Below, in pieces: positions 50,449 through 59,360 of a stretch of DNA of 64,000 nt (position 1 is the first letter of the stretch; each line of letters begins with the position of its first letter). Made by a program: the position numbers and the translations under genes. Location: positions 372,001 through 436,000 of the forward strand of contig NZ_PVZC01000005.1 of assembly GCF_003002095.1 (NCBI RefSeq). Reading direction: 5' to 3'. Under the pieces are notes generated by a model. That model did not search any database and was not told where the DNA came from. It saw only the letters and a list, made by a program, of their open reading frames with translations. Source of the stretch: Allonocardiopsis opalescens (GTDB lineage Bacteria > Actinomycetota > Actinomycetes > Streptosporangiales > Streptosporangiaceae).

Positions 50449-51651
50449 TCACTCCAAGCGATCGAGCCGCCGCGCCAGCGCGGACATCTGAGCCTCGGCG
50501 GCGAGTCGCCGGGCCGCGTCCGTGTCGAGCGGACCGAGCGCGAGCTGGGCGGCGATGCGGGTGATGGTCTCGTCGGCCCCTCGTCGAGTGAAACGGGTGT
50601 TGGCCTGAACGATCGAGTCCAGGCGACGGAGCAGGGCGCGACGGCGGGTCGGCAGATCGTCGCACCATACGTTGAGGAGGCCGTCGCGCACGGGGACGTA
50701 GGAGCCCAGCGTGGTGATTCCGAGCCCCTTCTCGCCGAAGGCCGATGGCCGGACGGTGGCGCGGATGAGGCCGTCGCCCCGGTCGTCAACGGTCAGCGGG
50801 CCCACGCCGCGCTTGTCCAGCCAGTCGCGGACATGCTGGAGGAGACCTGGGCCGACGGTCTCAGCGCGCAGCGCGGCGGCGATCTCCGGAGTGTGCTCGC
50901 ACAGCTCGGTCAGTTCGGGATCGTTGCCGTCGCGGGCCGGATCCGTCGCCTGTGTGTAGACGACGGACCTGACGGCTCCGTCCGGGTCGACCGCTCGGAC
51001 CAGGTAGACCGGCAGGCGCACCTTCAGGCTGCTGCCCAGCTGCCGCGGCTCGTCTATCCGCTCCGGCAGGTTGAAGCGCTCACGGTCCGGGAGGGCCGCC
51101 AGGGCCGCCAGGGCGCCGGAGTCCAGGCCGGTGTCGGTGTCCAGCACGTGGTACGGCCACCGCGTGGCCGCGTGCTCGCGCCACTCTGCGGTGGTCAGCA
51201 TGGTGACGGTGCGGGACTCGTAGTAGGCGCGGGTCAGCGGACGCGAGGAGAAGGCGTCGAAGTACAGGCGGCGGCGGTCCTCGCGCGTGAGGACATAGCA
51301 GGTGCCCTCGCGCACCGAGCGGAGGCCGATGCCGGTGAGGACGAGGCGGCCGTTCTGCTCGTCCAGGTGCCCGATCGCGCCCAGTACGCGAAGGGCGCGG
51401 TCGACCAGCGAGCGGTCCAGGCAGAGGAAGTCCGCGAGTTCGTCGACCGTGCCCAGCCCCGCCTTGTGGATGCCGAGTTCGAGGAAGCGGTCGATGAGTT
51501 CGTAGGGCCGTCCGTCCGTGATCGTCGCGCTCACCTCGACCTGCCACACCGGCAGCAGCAGCCGGAAGACACGTACCGGGGTCCAGCCGATCCGGAACGC
51601 CACGTCCTCGATCGCGCGGACGGCGGGGTAGTGGATCAACTCCCGCGTCAT
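50449..51651 (-). CDS. Unrecognised protein with winged-helix segment, helicase-operon member
   Basis: A 400-residue protein of unknown family. Residues about 50-115 look like a winged helix (LGIHKAGLGTVDELADFLCL, VDRALRVLGAIGHLDE, LVLTGIGLRS). The middle part has mixed strands and helices (SLKVRLPVYLVRAVDPDGAV) and the end is a charged helix with repeated Leu/Arg (AAEAQMSALARRLDRLE). Its ATG overlaps the stop of the UPF1-like helicase by 4 bp, so it is the third gene of a kinase-helicase-winged-helix operon. It may recognise DNA or RNA for the helicase. No function is claimed. Confidence 0.78.
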   Translation of the reverse strand: MTRELIHYPAVRAIEDVAFRIGWTPVRVFRLLLPVWQVEVSATITDGRPYELIDRFLELGIHKAGLGTVDELADFLCLDRSLVDRALRVLGAIGHLDEQNGRLVLTGIGLRSVREGTCYVLTREDRRRLYFDAFSSRPLTRAYYESRTVTMLTTAEWREHAATRWPYHVLDTDTGLDSGALAALAALPDRERFNLPERIDEPRQLGSSLKVRLPVYLVRAVDPDGAVRSVVYTQATDPARDGNDPELTELCEHTPEIAAALRAETVGPGLLQHVRDWLDKRGVGPLTVDDRGDGLIRATVRPSAFGEKGLGITTLGSYVPVRDGLLNVWCDDLPTRRRALLRRLDSIVQANTRFTRRGADETITRIAAQLALGPLDTDAARRLAAEAQMSALARRLDRLE

Positions 51652-54600
51652 GCCGCGCCCCCCGACAGGTCCCCGGCCTCGCTCCCGCGGCGGAGCCGCG
51701 CGGTGATGGCCTGGTGGTGGTGGACGTCACCGACGCGCAACAGGTGGTCGCGGAGGGCGATGGCCAGCTCCCGGAACGGCGGGTCGGTGGCGCTGACCAG
51801 GGTGCTCATGTCTCCGACGAGAACGAGTTGCCGCTTGGCGCGGGTGAAGGCGACGTTCAGACGGCGGAGTTCGCGGAGGAAGCCGACCTTGCCGTCGGGG
51901 TTGCTCCGGGTGAAGCCGAACAGGACGACATCGCGTTCGCCGCCCTGGAAGGAGTCGACGGTGCCGACGTTGAGCCTCACCAGTTCGGCGTCGCCCACCA
52001 GCCGGTTCAGCTCGCTCATGACGGCCCGCCGCTGCGCCTGGTACCCGACGATCACCGCCCATTCGGCGCCTCGGCGGTGGTAGTGCTCGGCCAGCCGCAC
52101 CAGCAGCTCCGCCTCCGCCGGATTGTGGTAGCCCTTCTGCCCCCAGCGTTCGCGGTACCTACCCGAGCCGCCCGGCACCTCACGGCGCCGTCTCTCGGGC
52201 AGCCGCGAGGTGTCGACGAAGGCGAACGGGGCCGCGAAGACGGGGTCGCTGTGCTCCCGGTCCCCCGCGGTCTCCAGCCTGCGGGCATAGAAGCGGTCCG
52301 AGGCGAACTCCGCGATCGCGGCCGGCATCCGCCGCTGGACCGTCAGCATCGTGCTGTGCTCGGCGGGCAGTCCGTGGACCAACTGCTCCAGCGCGCTGGT
52401 GGTGAGCATGCGGACGATCGCCGGATCACCCGCCCGCCTGCCCCAGTGCTCCACCTCGGTGTCCAGAAACGGCGGCAGCTGCATGTGGTCGCCGACGAGC
52501 ACGCCCCTGCGGGCACGCGTGAGCGGGACCAGAACGTCGGGGACGCCGATCTGCCCTGCCTCGTCCACGATCGCCAGATCGAAGTCGAGCTCGGACACCT
52601 CGGGCCGCGAGGCGGCGCCGATACAGGTGGCCGCGACGACGTCGGCGTAGCGGATGAGCTCGGAGTGCAGCCGTTCGGGAGAGCCTGACACGGCGTCGCG
52701 CCATTCCTCCAGCAGCCGCGCCCGGGAGCTGTACAGCGGAAGGCCGCGCGACAGGAGCGAGTACGCCGCGTGCAGTCGGCGTTCCTGCTCGTCGGTGTCG
52801 GCGACCGGCGGCACCGGCTCGAGCGGCATGACGGCGAGCAGCGCCTCGCGGCAGGCCGCGACGGCCGCCACCGCGTCGTCGCGGTGCCGGGCCCGCTCCT
52901 GTGCCGCGCCGTCCACGCGGTCCGCGGCGGCCCGTACGGCGGGGTGGTCCCTGGTGGCCTCGTGGAGCGCGCGTTCGGCCTCCGTGACGGCGGCGTGCAG
53001 CCGCGCCGCCTCCGCGCGCGACCGGACCGCCTCGTCGCCCGCGGCGTCTGCGCGCCGCTCCAGCCGGCGCGCGTACCAGCCGAAGAGCGGACCGATCAGC
53101 GGGAGGACGAGCCGCGCCCTGGCGCGGTCCAGTCGGCTGCGGAGCCGTTCGAGCCGGGCATCGTGGTCGTCGGCCCGGCGCAGCCCGTGCTGATACGCGG
53201 CCAGCGACGCCTCCCACCGGAACTGCCGGTCACCGCCGACGGCTCGGCGCGCCGCGGCGAGGTCGGCACGGTGGGCGTCCTCGGCCGCCGCCGCGCGGCC
53301 GAGCGCATTCAGGCTCGCCGACAGCCGCTCCGCCCACTGTGCCGCGAACGCCACGTCCCGGTAGCCGGACATGGCGCGGTCGACTCCGTCCAATACCTGC
53401 TCGCGCAGATCGGCCGCCTGGTTCTCCAGGAGGTACGGCAGTCCGTCCGCGGTGACCTTCCCGGCGTTGCCGACCCGGACCACGGTCAGGTGACCGGGCA
53501 GCTTGGGCAGCACGTTGTCGACCGCCCGGTTGCTGTGCGAGGTGATCAGCACGCGGTTGGCCGACTTGGCCGGCAGTTCGGCGGCGGCGCGGGCGATCTG
53601 GCTGATGGTGCGGGTCTTGCCGGTACCCGGCGGCCCCTGAATGACGAACAGGTCGTCGACCGCGACTGCGCGGCGGAACGCCGTCAACTGGTCAGGGTCG
53701 AGCGGGACGGTCGGCTCGGCCTGCACCGGCCGGAAGCCGCGCGTCCGGTGGTAGGTGAGGACGTCGAGCAGGTGGGGGTTGCGCGACTGGCGGGTACGGA
53801 GCGTTTCGACGGCCTCGCGCTGCTTGGCGTAGACGATCCGGCTCTCGGTCCGATCGAGCCGGCCCTGCCCGCCGAGGTCGGCCCAGTCGATCCGGGTGTC
53901 GAAGCGGACCGTGACCGCGCGGCCGTCCACGCGGGTCACCTGGCCTCGCTGCGAGGGTTCGCCGTGCACCTGCACGAACTCGTCCTCCTCCGGAGCGGAA
54001 TCGTCGGCGAGGTGGAAGACGTACATGGAATGGGCGCCTTGGCGTCGTTCACCGGTGGTGTCGACCTTCCGGTACGGGTACGTCGCCCCCTGCGCGGAGT
54101 CGATTTCGATCGCCTCGGTAGCGTCGATCACCTTGTCCAGCATGTCGAGCAGCAGGGACTGCCGAGGGTCCGGACCCGGGGCCCCCCGCTCGTCACCGGC
54201 CGCCGCCGTGAGCGCCCGCCACGCCGCCTCGATCTCGGCCCAGTGCGCGCTGGCCCGCTCCGGAGCCGTCCGCGGGTCCGGCAGCAGTGCCCAGGCCGAC
54301 GGGCGCAGCCGCAGGCAGCCTGTGGCGATGCGGTTGTGGTCGTCCAGTCGGATCGAGCGGATCGCCGCGATGGTGAGTGCCTGCCCGTACTTCGTCGGAT
54401 ACAGCTTCACCGCGTAGTCGCGGCCGTACACCAGCAGACCGCTGCTCGTATTGCCGCCATTGCGGCGACCCGTTCGTGCCGGCGCTTCGATTGCCGCGGG
54501 GACCCCGCCGCCCCTGGTCCGCTCATTCAGATCGGCGACGATTCGCGCCGGATCGGGAAGAAGGCCCTGGCGGTCGGCGGGAAGTCGGCTCAGTTGTTCG

Positions 54601-54662
54601 TGCAGATTCCTGCTGGGCGTCAGAAACAGCGGGGACTGCAATTGAACAGGGAACTGACTCAT
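51648..54662 (-). CDS. UPF1/DNA2-like SF1 helicase
   Basis: A 1004-residue superfamily-1 helicase. Motifs in order: VIQGPPGTGKTRTISQIA (Walker A, about 345-352), Ia ITSHSNRAVDNVL, a long coiled-coil insertion rich in Arg/Ala/Glu, motif II IVDEAGQ, III VGDHMQLPPF, IV VIVGYQAQ, V VGTVDSFQGGERDVVLFGF and VI RRLNVAFTRAKRQLVLVGD. The N-terminal 320 residues form an unrecognised domain that could bind nucleic acid or a partner. ATG 54662 has GAGGAGT upstream, lying at the 3' end of the pseudokinase gene; 10 bp separate the two. The frame also runs further upstream, but that part is shadow coding. The helicase family often appears in nuclease or defence operons. Confidence 0.9.
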   Translation of the reverse strand: MSQFPVQLQSPLFLTPSRNLHEQLSRLPADRQGLLPDPARIVADLNERTRGGGVPAAIEAPARTGRRNGGNTSSGLLVYGRDYAVKLYPTKYGQALTIAAIRSIRLDDHNRIATGCLRLRPSAWALLPDPRTAPERASAHWAEIEAAWRALTAAAGDERGAPGPDPRQSLLLDMLDKVIDATEAIEIDSAQGATYPYRKVDTTGERRQGAHSMYVFHLADDSAPEEDEFVQVHGEPSQRGQVTRVDGRAVTVRFDTRIDWADLGGQGRLDRTESRIVYAKQREAVETLRTRQSRNPHLLDVLTYHRTRGFRPVQAEPTVPLDPDQLTAFRRAVAVDDLFVIQGPPGTGKTRTISQIARAAAELPAKSANRVLITSHSNRAVDNVLPKLPGHLTVVRVGNAGKVTADGLPYLLENQAADLREQVLDGVDRAMSGYRDVAFAAQWAERLSASLNALGRAAAAEDAHRADLAAARRAVGGDRQFRWEASLAAYQHGLRRADDHDARLERLRSRLDRARARLVLPLIGPLFGWYARRLERRADAAGDEAVRSRAEAARLHAAVTEAERALHEATRDHPAVRAAADRVDGAAQERARHRDDAVAAVAACREALLAVMPLEPVPPVADTDEQERRLHAAYSLLSRGLPLYSSRARLLEEWRDAVSGSPERLHSELIRYADVVAATCIGAASRPEVSELDFDLAIVDEAGQIGVPDVLVPLTRARRGVLVGDHMQLPPFLDTEVEHWGRRAGDPAIVRMLTTSALEQLVHGLPAEHSTMLTVQRRMPAAIAEFASDRFYARRLETAGDREHSDPVFAAPFAFVDTSRLPERRRREVPGGSGRYRERWGQKGYHNPAEAELLVRLAEHYHRRGAEWAVIVGYQAQRRAVMSELNRLVGDAELVRLNVGTVDSFQGGERDVVLFGFTRSNPDGKVGFLRELRRLNVAFTRAKRQLVLVGDMSTLVSATDPPFRELAIALRDHLLRVGDVHHHQAITARLRRGSEAGDLSGGAA

Positions 54663-54672
54663 GGGCGACTCC

Positions 54673-55701
54673 TCAATACCGGCCGTAGGCGGTAAGCAGT
54701 CGGCGGCCGAGTTCGGACAGGTCCGGCCGGTTGCCGGGCTCGGCCGCCAGGGCGTCGGCCAAGGCGCGGCCGGCTTCGGACGGCAGTCGGTCGGTGGGCA
54801 CCGGCAGTGGGTGGCGCGGGTGCGGGGGCACCCCCATGACGAGGTGATAGGCGATTGCGGCGAGCCGGTAGGCGTCCGTGGCCGGGCCTGGCACGCCGTA
54901 CCCGCGATGGCTCTGCTCTGGCGCCTGGTGGTCGCCCGGTCCCTCACCCGCGGCCGGCGGCTGCGCGGCCGCCCCGAGATCACGTGGCAGCAGCCTTCCG
55001 CCGCTCGCGGCGATGATTCCCGTGGGTTCGAGCAGCCGGTGGCTAAGGCCGTGCGCGTGGAGGCGGGCGAGGGTGCCGGCGAGTTCGGCCAGAGCGGTCA
55101 GGAGCCGTTGCGCGGGCCAGATGGCCAGTGGCCCGGCCGCCCGTTCCAGCAGCCGGGCGAGGGTGTCGCATGGTCCGCCGTCGGTCCGCTCGGGCCAGTG
55201 CAGGGCGAGCACGGAGCCCGTGGTGTCGGCACGGTGGACGACGATGCGCGGCAGTTCGGTCCGGCGGCCCAGCCGGTCGAGCAGCGCTGCCTCGCGGTCG
55301 AGCGCGCGGGCGCCTGGAGTCTCGCCGACGGTCGGCCGCAGGACGGCGTCGTGGCGGAGCCAGACGTAGCCGTGCGGCGAGGAGAGCCGCTGTGCGAGCG
55401 CTTGGTGGCGGCGCACGGCACCGTCGCCGGAAAGCGATTCGGTGACAGGGTCGTGCAGCAGCAGCCGCTCGCCACCGACACGCAGCTCGGCTCTGCCGCG
55501 CCACCCGACGGCAGGCGCGTCGTCCTGGGCGGCGACCACGATACGGCTGCCGTGGATGTTCAATTCACCGATGGAATGCGCCTGGACGAGATTTCCGGAG
55601 ACGTTGCTGTCGGTGACCTTGTTCGCCAAGCGATCGCCGTCGGGATTCACGTCGCCATTCCGTGGTTCTTCCCGCTCCCCGCCGCGCCCGATCCGCGCCA
55701 T
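54673..55701 (-). CDS. Protein-kinase-like protein lacking catalytic residues (pseudokinase)
   Basis: A 342-residue protein whose C-terminal two thirds follow a Ser/Thr kinase fold: alpha-C-like REAALLDRL, catalytic-loop equivalent HAHGLSHRLLEPTGII (221-229), DLG at 241-243 in place of DFG, an APE (QAPEQ) and the F-helix TDAYRLAAIAYHL. In the catalytic loop the canonical HRDLKPxN has become HRLLEPTG, so the catalytic Asp, Lys and Asn are all lost. Near residues 30-50 a motif NVSGNLVQAHSIGELNIHG resembles short N-terminal adaptor strands seen in actinobacterial conflict proteins. It is the first gene of the operon with the helicase. Most likely it is a binding or scaffold protein. Confidence 0.75.
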   Translation of the reverse strand: MARIGRGGEREEPRNGDVNPDGDRLANKVTDSNVSGNLVQAHSIGELNIHGSRIVVAAQDDAPAVGWRGRAELRVGGERLLLHDPVTESLSGDGAVRRHQALAQRLSSPHGYVWLRHDAVLRPTVGETPGARALDREAALLDRLGRRTELPRIVVHRADTTGSVLALHWPERTDGGPCDTLARLLERAAGPLAIWPAQRLLTALAELAGTLARLHAHGLSHRLLEPTGIIAASGGRLLPRDLGAAAQPPAAGEGPGDHQAPEQSHRGYGVPGPATDAYRLAAIAYHLVMGVPPHPRHPLPVPTDRLPSEAGRALADALAAEPGNRPDLSELGRRLLTAYGRY

Positions 55702-56145
55702 GGATTAAGACCGCCCCTCGTTCTGCCTGCCGGAATCATACGGCAGTTGATCCGTTGTCGGCGACAAATGCGCACGATCCGGATTCGACACTGACGGAAA
55801 GCCGCTTTTCGCTGCTTTCACCACCGAATCGCGCCTGATTGTGTCCAACGAAGAGCCTTTGCGGCCGGATCCGGATGGAGGCTCCGCGTTCAGCACCTGG
55901 AACTCACGTCGTGTTCGCGCCGTGGGCTCCAGCGGTTTCCCGGCGGTGGCCGAACGACCGACCAGCCGGCCTCGGCTCCGCCGCGGTCTCGCGACCGGCA
56001 CCGTCCGAGCGCGTCTGCTCGCACCCGACCCGCCCGACCCCGGGAGCGCTTCGACGACGCCATAGGACGCCGATGGCCTCGGGAAACGGGTTCTGGGGCG
56101 GGTCGGGGGTGGCTAGGGCGTCGTGGGGCGGGCATCCGGGGCGTC
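55702..56145. other. Divergent intergenic region
   Basis: No gene is supported between the pseudokinase operon and the DUF72 gene. A CTGCCG-N8-CGGCAG inverted repeat at 55727-55746, 26 bp upstream of the pseudokinase ATG, is operator-like. Confidence 0.35.
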
Positions 56146-57027
56146 ATGGGCGGAGTCGTGGTCGGGACGTGTTCGTGGACGGATCGGGCGCTGGTGGCCA
56201 GTGGGTGGTATCCGGTGGGGGCGCGGACCGCTGAGGGGCGCTTGCGGTATTACGCGTCGGTGTTTCCGGTGGTCGAGGTGGACGCCTCGTTCTATGCGCT
56301 GCCGGGGGCGGAGCGGAGCCGGGCCTGGGTGGAGCGGACGCCCAAGGGGTTCGTCTTCGACGTCAAGGCATTCGCGCTGATGACCGGGCATCGGGCGCAG
56401 GTCGGGCGGCTGCCGCCGGAGTTGCGGCCGTCCGGGCCGCCGACGCGCTCGGTGGGCGTTCGCGATCTCGGGCCGGACGGGGAGCGCATGGTGTGGCGGG
56501 CCTTCCTGGACGGGATCGCGCCGCTGCGCGACGGGGACCGGCTCGGGAGTGTGCTGCTCCAGTTCCCGCCGTCGTTCGCGCCCGGTCCGGGTGCGCGGGC
56601 GCGGATCGCGCGCTGCGCCGAACTGGCCGAGGGCGTGCCGCTCGCCGTCGAGTTCCGCCATCCCGCCTGGCTGACCGGCGGGCGGCGTGCCGGGACTCCG
56701 GCGCTGCTGCGCGAGCACGGCATGGCGCTGGTCGCCGTCGACACCGCGCAGAACCTGCCCACCTCGATGCCGCCGGTAGCGGAGGCGACCTGCGAGGGAC
56801 TGGCCGTCGTCCGCTTCCACGGCCGCAGCCCGCACTGGGGCACCGGCAGCAAGGAGGACCGCTTCCGGCACCACTACACCCGCGAGGACCTGCTGCCCTG
56901 GCTGCCGCGCGTCCGCCGCCTCGCCGAGGGCGCCGACAGTGTGCACGTGCTGTTCAACAACTGCTGCGGCGACGCCTCCGTCACGGCGGCGCGCCTGATG
57001 AGCGAGCTGCTCGAAGCGGCGGACTGA
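56146..57027 (+). CDS. DUF72 family TIM-barrel protein
   Basis: A 293-residue cytoplasmic protein of the DUF72 family. Recognisable features are VVVGTCSWTDRAL at the start, RLRYYASVFPVVEVDASFYA (the VExnxTFY-type strand), WVERTPKGFVFDVKAFALMT, GSVLLQFPPSF, LAVEFRHPAW and VVRFHGRS ... near the C-terminus, with the terminal VHVLFNNCCGDASV. DUF72 proteins resemble endonuclease IV-like TIM barrels, but no reaction is established. ATG 56146 is the family start. It begins the more chromosome-like right end of the window. Confidence 0.9.
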   Translation: MGGVVVGTCSWTDRALVASGWYPVGARTAEGRLRYYASVFPVVEVDASFYALPGAERSRAWVERTPKGFVFDVKAFALMTGHRAQVGRLPPELRPSGPPTRSVGVRDLGPDGERMVWRAFLDGIAPLRDGDRLGSVLLQFPPSFAPGPGARARIARCAELAEGVPLAVEFRHPAWLTGGRRAGTPALLREHGMALVAVDTAQNLPTSMPPVAEATCEGLAVVRFHGRSPHWGTGSKEDRFRHHYTREDLLPWLPRVRRLAEGADSVHVLFNNCCGDASVTAARLMSELLEAAD

Positions 57028-57246
57028 CGGAGCCGACGGGACCGCGCCCGCGCCGTGGCCGGTTATGGTCCGCAGCCCTTCGCAGTGATCGAGTGGGTTT
57101 ACCCGCAGCGGAAGCGCCTGTTAGAGACGGTCATTTGGCTACTGAAAGTAATTGTGCGCGTTGTGGGTCGGTCCGGGGCTGCTGATACTGAGCGTGGCGG
57201 CCGCGGTTCGATGCGGTCGGGCATGGCGACGGAGGAGCCCTTGCCG

Positions 57247-57561
57247 ATGCGACGACTGTCCTCGCTGGCGGCCGCCCTGGTCCTGTCCGGCGCCGCCTGC
57301 GGTTCCGCCACGGCGACCGCCACTCCCGGCCTGGCCTGCGCGCCCTCGGTCGACCACACCGCCGATCACGTCTCCTCGGTGTGCCGGGGGCACTCCGGCA
57401 ACGAGTACACCGAGGTCCGTGCGGTCGCCGACTGCCGCGACCTCGGCGGCGGGGACGAGTACTCGGCGTTCGGCCCGTGGGTGCCCGGCGGGACCGACAC
57501 CAGCCGCGCCTACTGCGATGCGGGCGACCCCGTCTTCGACGGCTCCCTCGAACTGCGCTGA
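57247..57561 (+). CDS. Small putative lipoprotein
   Basis: A 104-residue exported protein. The N-terminus MRRLSSLAAALVLSGAACGS is a lipoprotein signal with the lipobox SGAAC. The mature part has four further Cys residues (about LACAPS, SVCRGH, DCRDL, YCDAG) that may form disulfides. The ATG at 57247 follows GGAGGAG; upstream in-frame starts would place non-signal sequence in front. There is no known family. It may be a surface-exposed small protein. Confidence 0.65.
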   Translation: MRRLSSLAAALVLSGAACGSATATATPGLACAPSVDHTADHVSSVCRGHSGNEYTEVRAVADCRDLGGGDEYSAFGPWVPGGTDTSRAYCDAGDPVFDGSLELR

Positions 57562-57569
57562 CCGGCTCC

Positions 57570-57597
57570 GGCGCACCCGTACGGCGGTACCCGCGCC
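57570..57597. terminator. Weak hairpin between convergent genes
   Basis: GGCGC/GCGCC (57570-57574, 57593-57597) and an inner GTAC/GTAC pair form an interrupted stem between the lipoprotein stop and the stop of the ThDP-enzyme gene. Confidence 0.3.
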
Positions 57598-57599
57598 AC

Positions 57600-59258
57600 T
57601 CAGGCCGGTTCCGCCGTGACGATCTCGATCAGGGCCGGGCCCGGGTGGGTGCGGGCCTCCTTGAGGGCCTGTTCGAACTCCTCGGGAGTGCGGGTGCGGG
57701 CGGCGTGGGCGCCGAAGGAGCAGGCGTAGCCGACGAAGTCGGGGTTGTGCAGGTCCGTGCCGCTGACGCGGCCGGGGAAGCGGGCCTCCTGGTGCTGGCG
57801 GATGGTGCCGTAGCTGCTGTTGTTGACGACGATGATGAGGACGTCGGTCTTGTAGCGGGCGGCGGTGGCCAGCTCCTGGCCGGTCATCAGCAGGCAGCCG
57901 TCCCCGGCGAAGGCGACGGCGGCGCGCTCGGGGTGCACCAGCTTGGCGGCGATCGCGGCGGGGAGGCCGTAGCCCATCGCGCCGGACTGGGTGCCGAGCT
58001 GCGAGGGGTAGCGCGTGAAGCTCCAGTGGCGCTGCGGCCAGGCCGTGTAGGCGCCCGCGCCCGCTGTGATGATCGTGTCCGCCGGTAGCCGCTCCTGGAG
58101 GATGCGCAGGTAGGGCGCTGGATCCACGCCGGACGCCGGGGCGGGGCGCTCGCGGGTGAACAGGGCCCGCAGCTCACGGGTCCACGCGGACCGTCCGGAT
58201 GCCGCGGGGCTCCCGGCGGCCTCCGCGCTCACCCCCGCCCGCGCGGACCCGACGGTGTCCGCCAGGGCGGTGGCGAAGGCGGTGGGGCCCGAGACGATGG
58301 CGAGGTCGGCGCGGTAGACCTGGTTGAGGACGTCGGGCGAGGGGTGGACGTGCAGCAGGCGCTGGGCGGGATGGGGCGCGGACAGCAGACTGTGGTTCTC
58401 GACGGTGAGCGCGTCGGGGCGGGTGCCGATCAGCGCGACCAGGTCGGCCTGGCCGACGCGTTCGGCCAGGCCCGGGGTGGTGTTGAGTCCGAGCGTGCCG
58501 ACATAGGACGGGGAGCGGTTGTCGATGAGGTCCTGGTGCCGCACGGCCGTGGCGACCGGGAGGCCGCGGGCCTCGGCGAAGCGGCGTAGCGCCTCGGTGC
58601 CCTCGGGGGTCCAGCCGGAGCCGCCCGCCACCAGCAGCGGGCGGGCGGCGGCGTCGAGTTCGGCCAGGAAGCGGGCCAGGTCGGCCGGTGCGGGGGCGGC
58701 GGCGACGGGTGGCGCGGCCGGGACGACCGGGGCGTCGGTGCTGTGCATGAGCACGTCGTCGGGAAGGGCGACGACGACCGGGCCCGGCTCGCCGGAGACG
58801 GCCGTGTGGAAGGCGCGGGCGACGAGTTCGGGGACGCGGTCGGCCCGGTCGATCTGGAGCACGGCCTTGGCCAGCGGCGCGAACATGGCGCGGTAGTCGA
58901 CCTCCTGGAAGGTCCGCCGACCGGCCTGGTCGGTGCCGACCTGGCCGACGAAGAGCACCATGGGGCTGGCGTCCTGGTGCGCCATGTGCACGCCGATACT
59001 GGCGTTGGTGGCTCCCGGCCCTCTGGTGACGAGGCAGACCCCTGGGCGGCCGGTCAGCTTCCCGTAGGCGGCGGCCATGATGGCGGCACCGCCTTCGTGG
59101 CGGTTGGTGATCAGCCTGATGCGGTCGCGTGCGTCGTACAGGCCGTCGAGGACGGCGAGGTAGCTCTCGCCCGGCACGCAGAAGGCGAGGTCCGTTCCAT
59201 GCTGGAGCAGCTGCTCCACCACGACGTGTCCGCCCAGACGGTGGCTCACCCGCGTCAC
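57600..59258 (-). CDS. Thiamine-diphosphate-dependent enzyme, acetolactate-synthase-like
   Basis: A 552-residue ThDP enzyme of the AHAS/pyruvate oxidase family. The N-terminal Pyr domain has FCVPGESYLAVLDGL, the activating Glu in NRHEGGAAIMAAAYGK, and LVTRGPGATNASIG. A central Rossmann-like domain follows (LLVAGGSGWTPEG). The C-terminal PP domain holds the cofactor motif GDGCLLMTGQELATAARY ending in VVNN. The start is GTG 59258. Its neighbours (LhgO-type oxidase, RraA-like, transporters, GntR) suggest decarboxylation or ligation of a 2-oxo acid in a catabolic pathway rather than branched-chain amino acid synthesis; no small regulatory subunit gene is adjacent. It probably belongs to the GntR regulon through the operator at 59309-59318. 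Confidence 0.85.
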   Translation of the reverse strand: MTRVSHRLGGHVVVEQLLQHGTDLAFCVPGESYLAVLDGLYDARDRIRLITNRHEGGAAIMAAAYGKLTGRPGVCLVTRGPGATNASIGVHMAHQDASPMVLFVGQVGTDQAGRRTFQEVDYRAMFAPLAKAVLQIDRADRVPELVARAFHTAVSGEPGPVVVALPDDVLMHSTDAPVVPAAPPVAAAPAPADLARFLAELDAAARPLLVAGGSGWTPEGTEALRRFAEARGLPVATAVRHQDLIDNRSPSYVGTLGLNTTPGLAERVGQADLVALIGTRPDALTVENHSLLSAPHPAQRLLHVHPSPDVLNQVYRADLAIVSGPTAFATALADTVGSARAGVSAEAAGSPAASGRSAWTRELRALFTRERPAPASGVDPAPYLRILQERLPADTIITAGAGAYTAWPQRHWSFTRYPSQLGTQSGAMGYGLPAAIAAKLVHPERAAVAFAGDGCLLMTGQELATAARYKTDVLIIVVNNSSYGTIRQHQEARFPGRVSGTDLHNPDFVGYACSFGAHAARTRTPEEFEQALKEARTHPGPALIEIVTAEPA

Positions 59259-59307
59259 GCTCCCGTGCTCGCTCGCTCAGTCGCCGGTTCGATCAGTTGA
59301 TCATATC

Positions 59308-59321
59308 TTGGTATATCAGGA
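59308..59321. promoter_or_regulatory. GntR operator candidate (TTGGTATATCAGGA)
   Basis: TTGGTATATCAGGA in the 102-bp divergent spacer between the ThDP enzyme and lhgO matches the TGGTATACCAGGAT at the gntR start in 13 of 14 aligned core positions. It can serve both promoters. Confidence 0.6.
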
Positions 59322-59360
59322 TACAGCCTACGTGATCGCCACCGCCCCGAAGGAGCCCCC

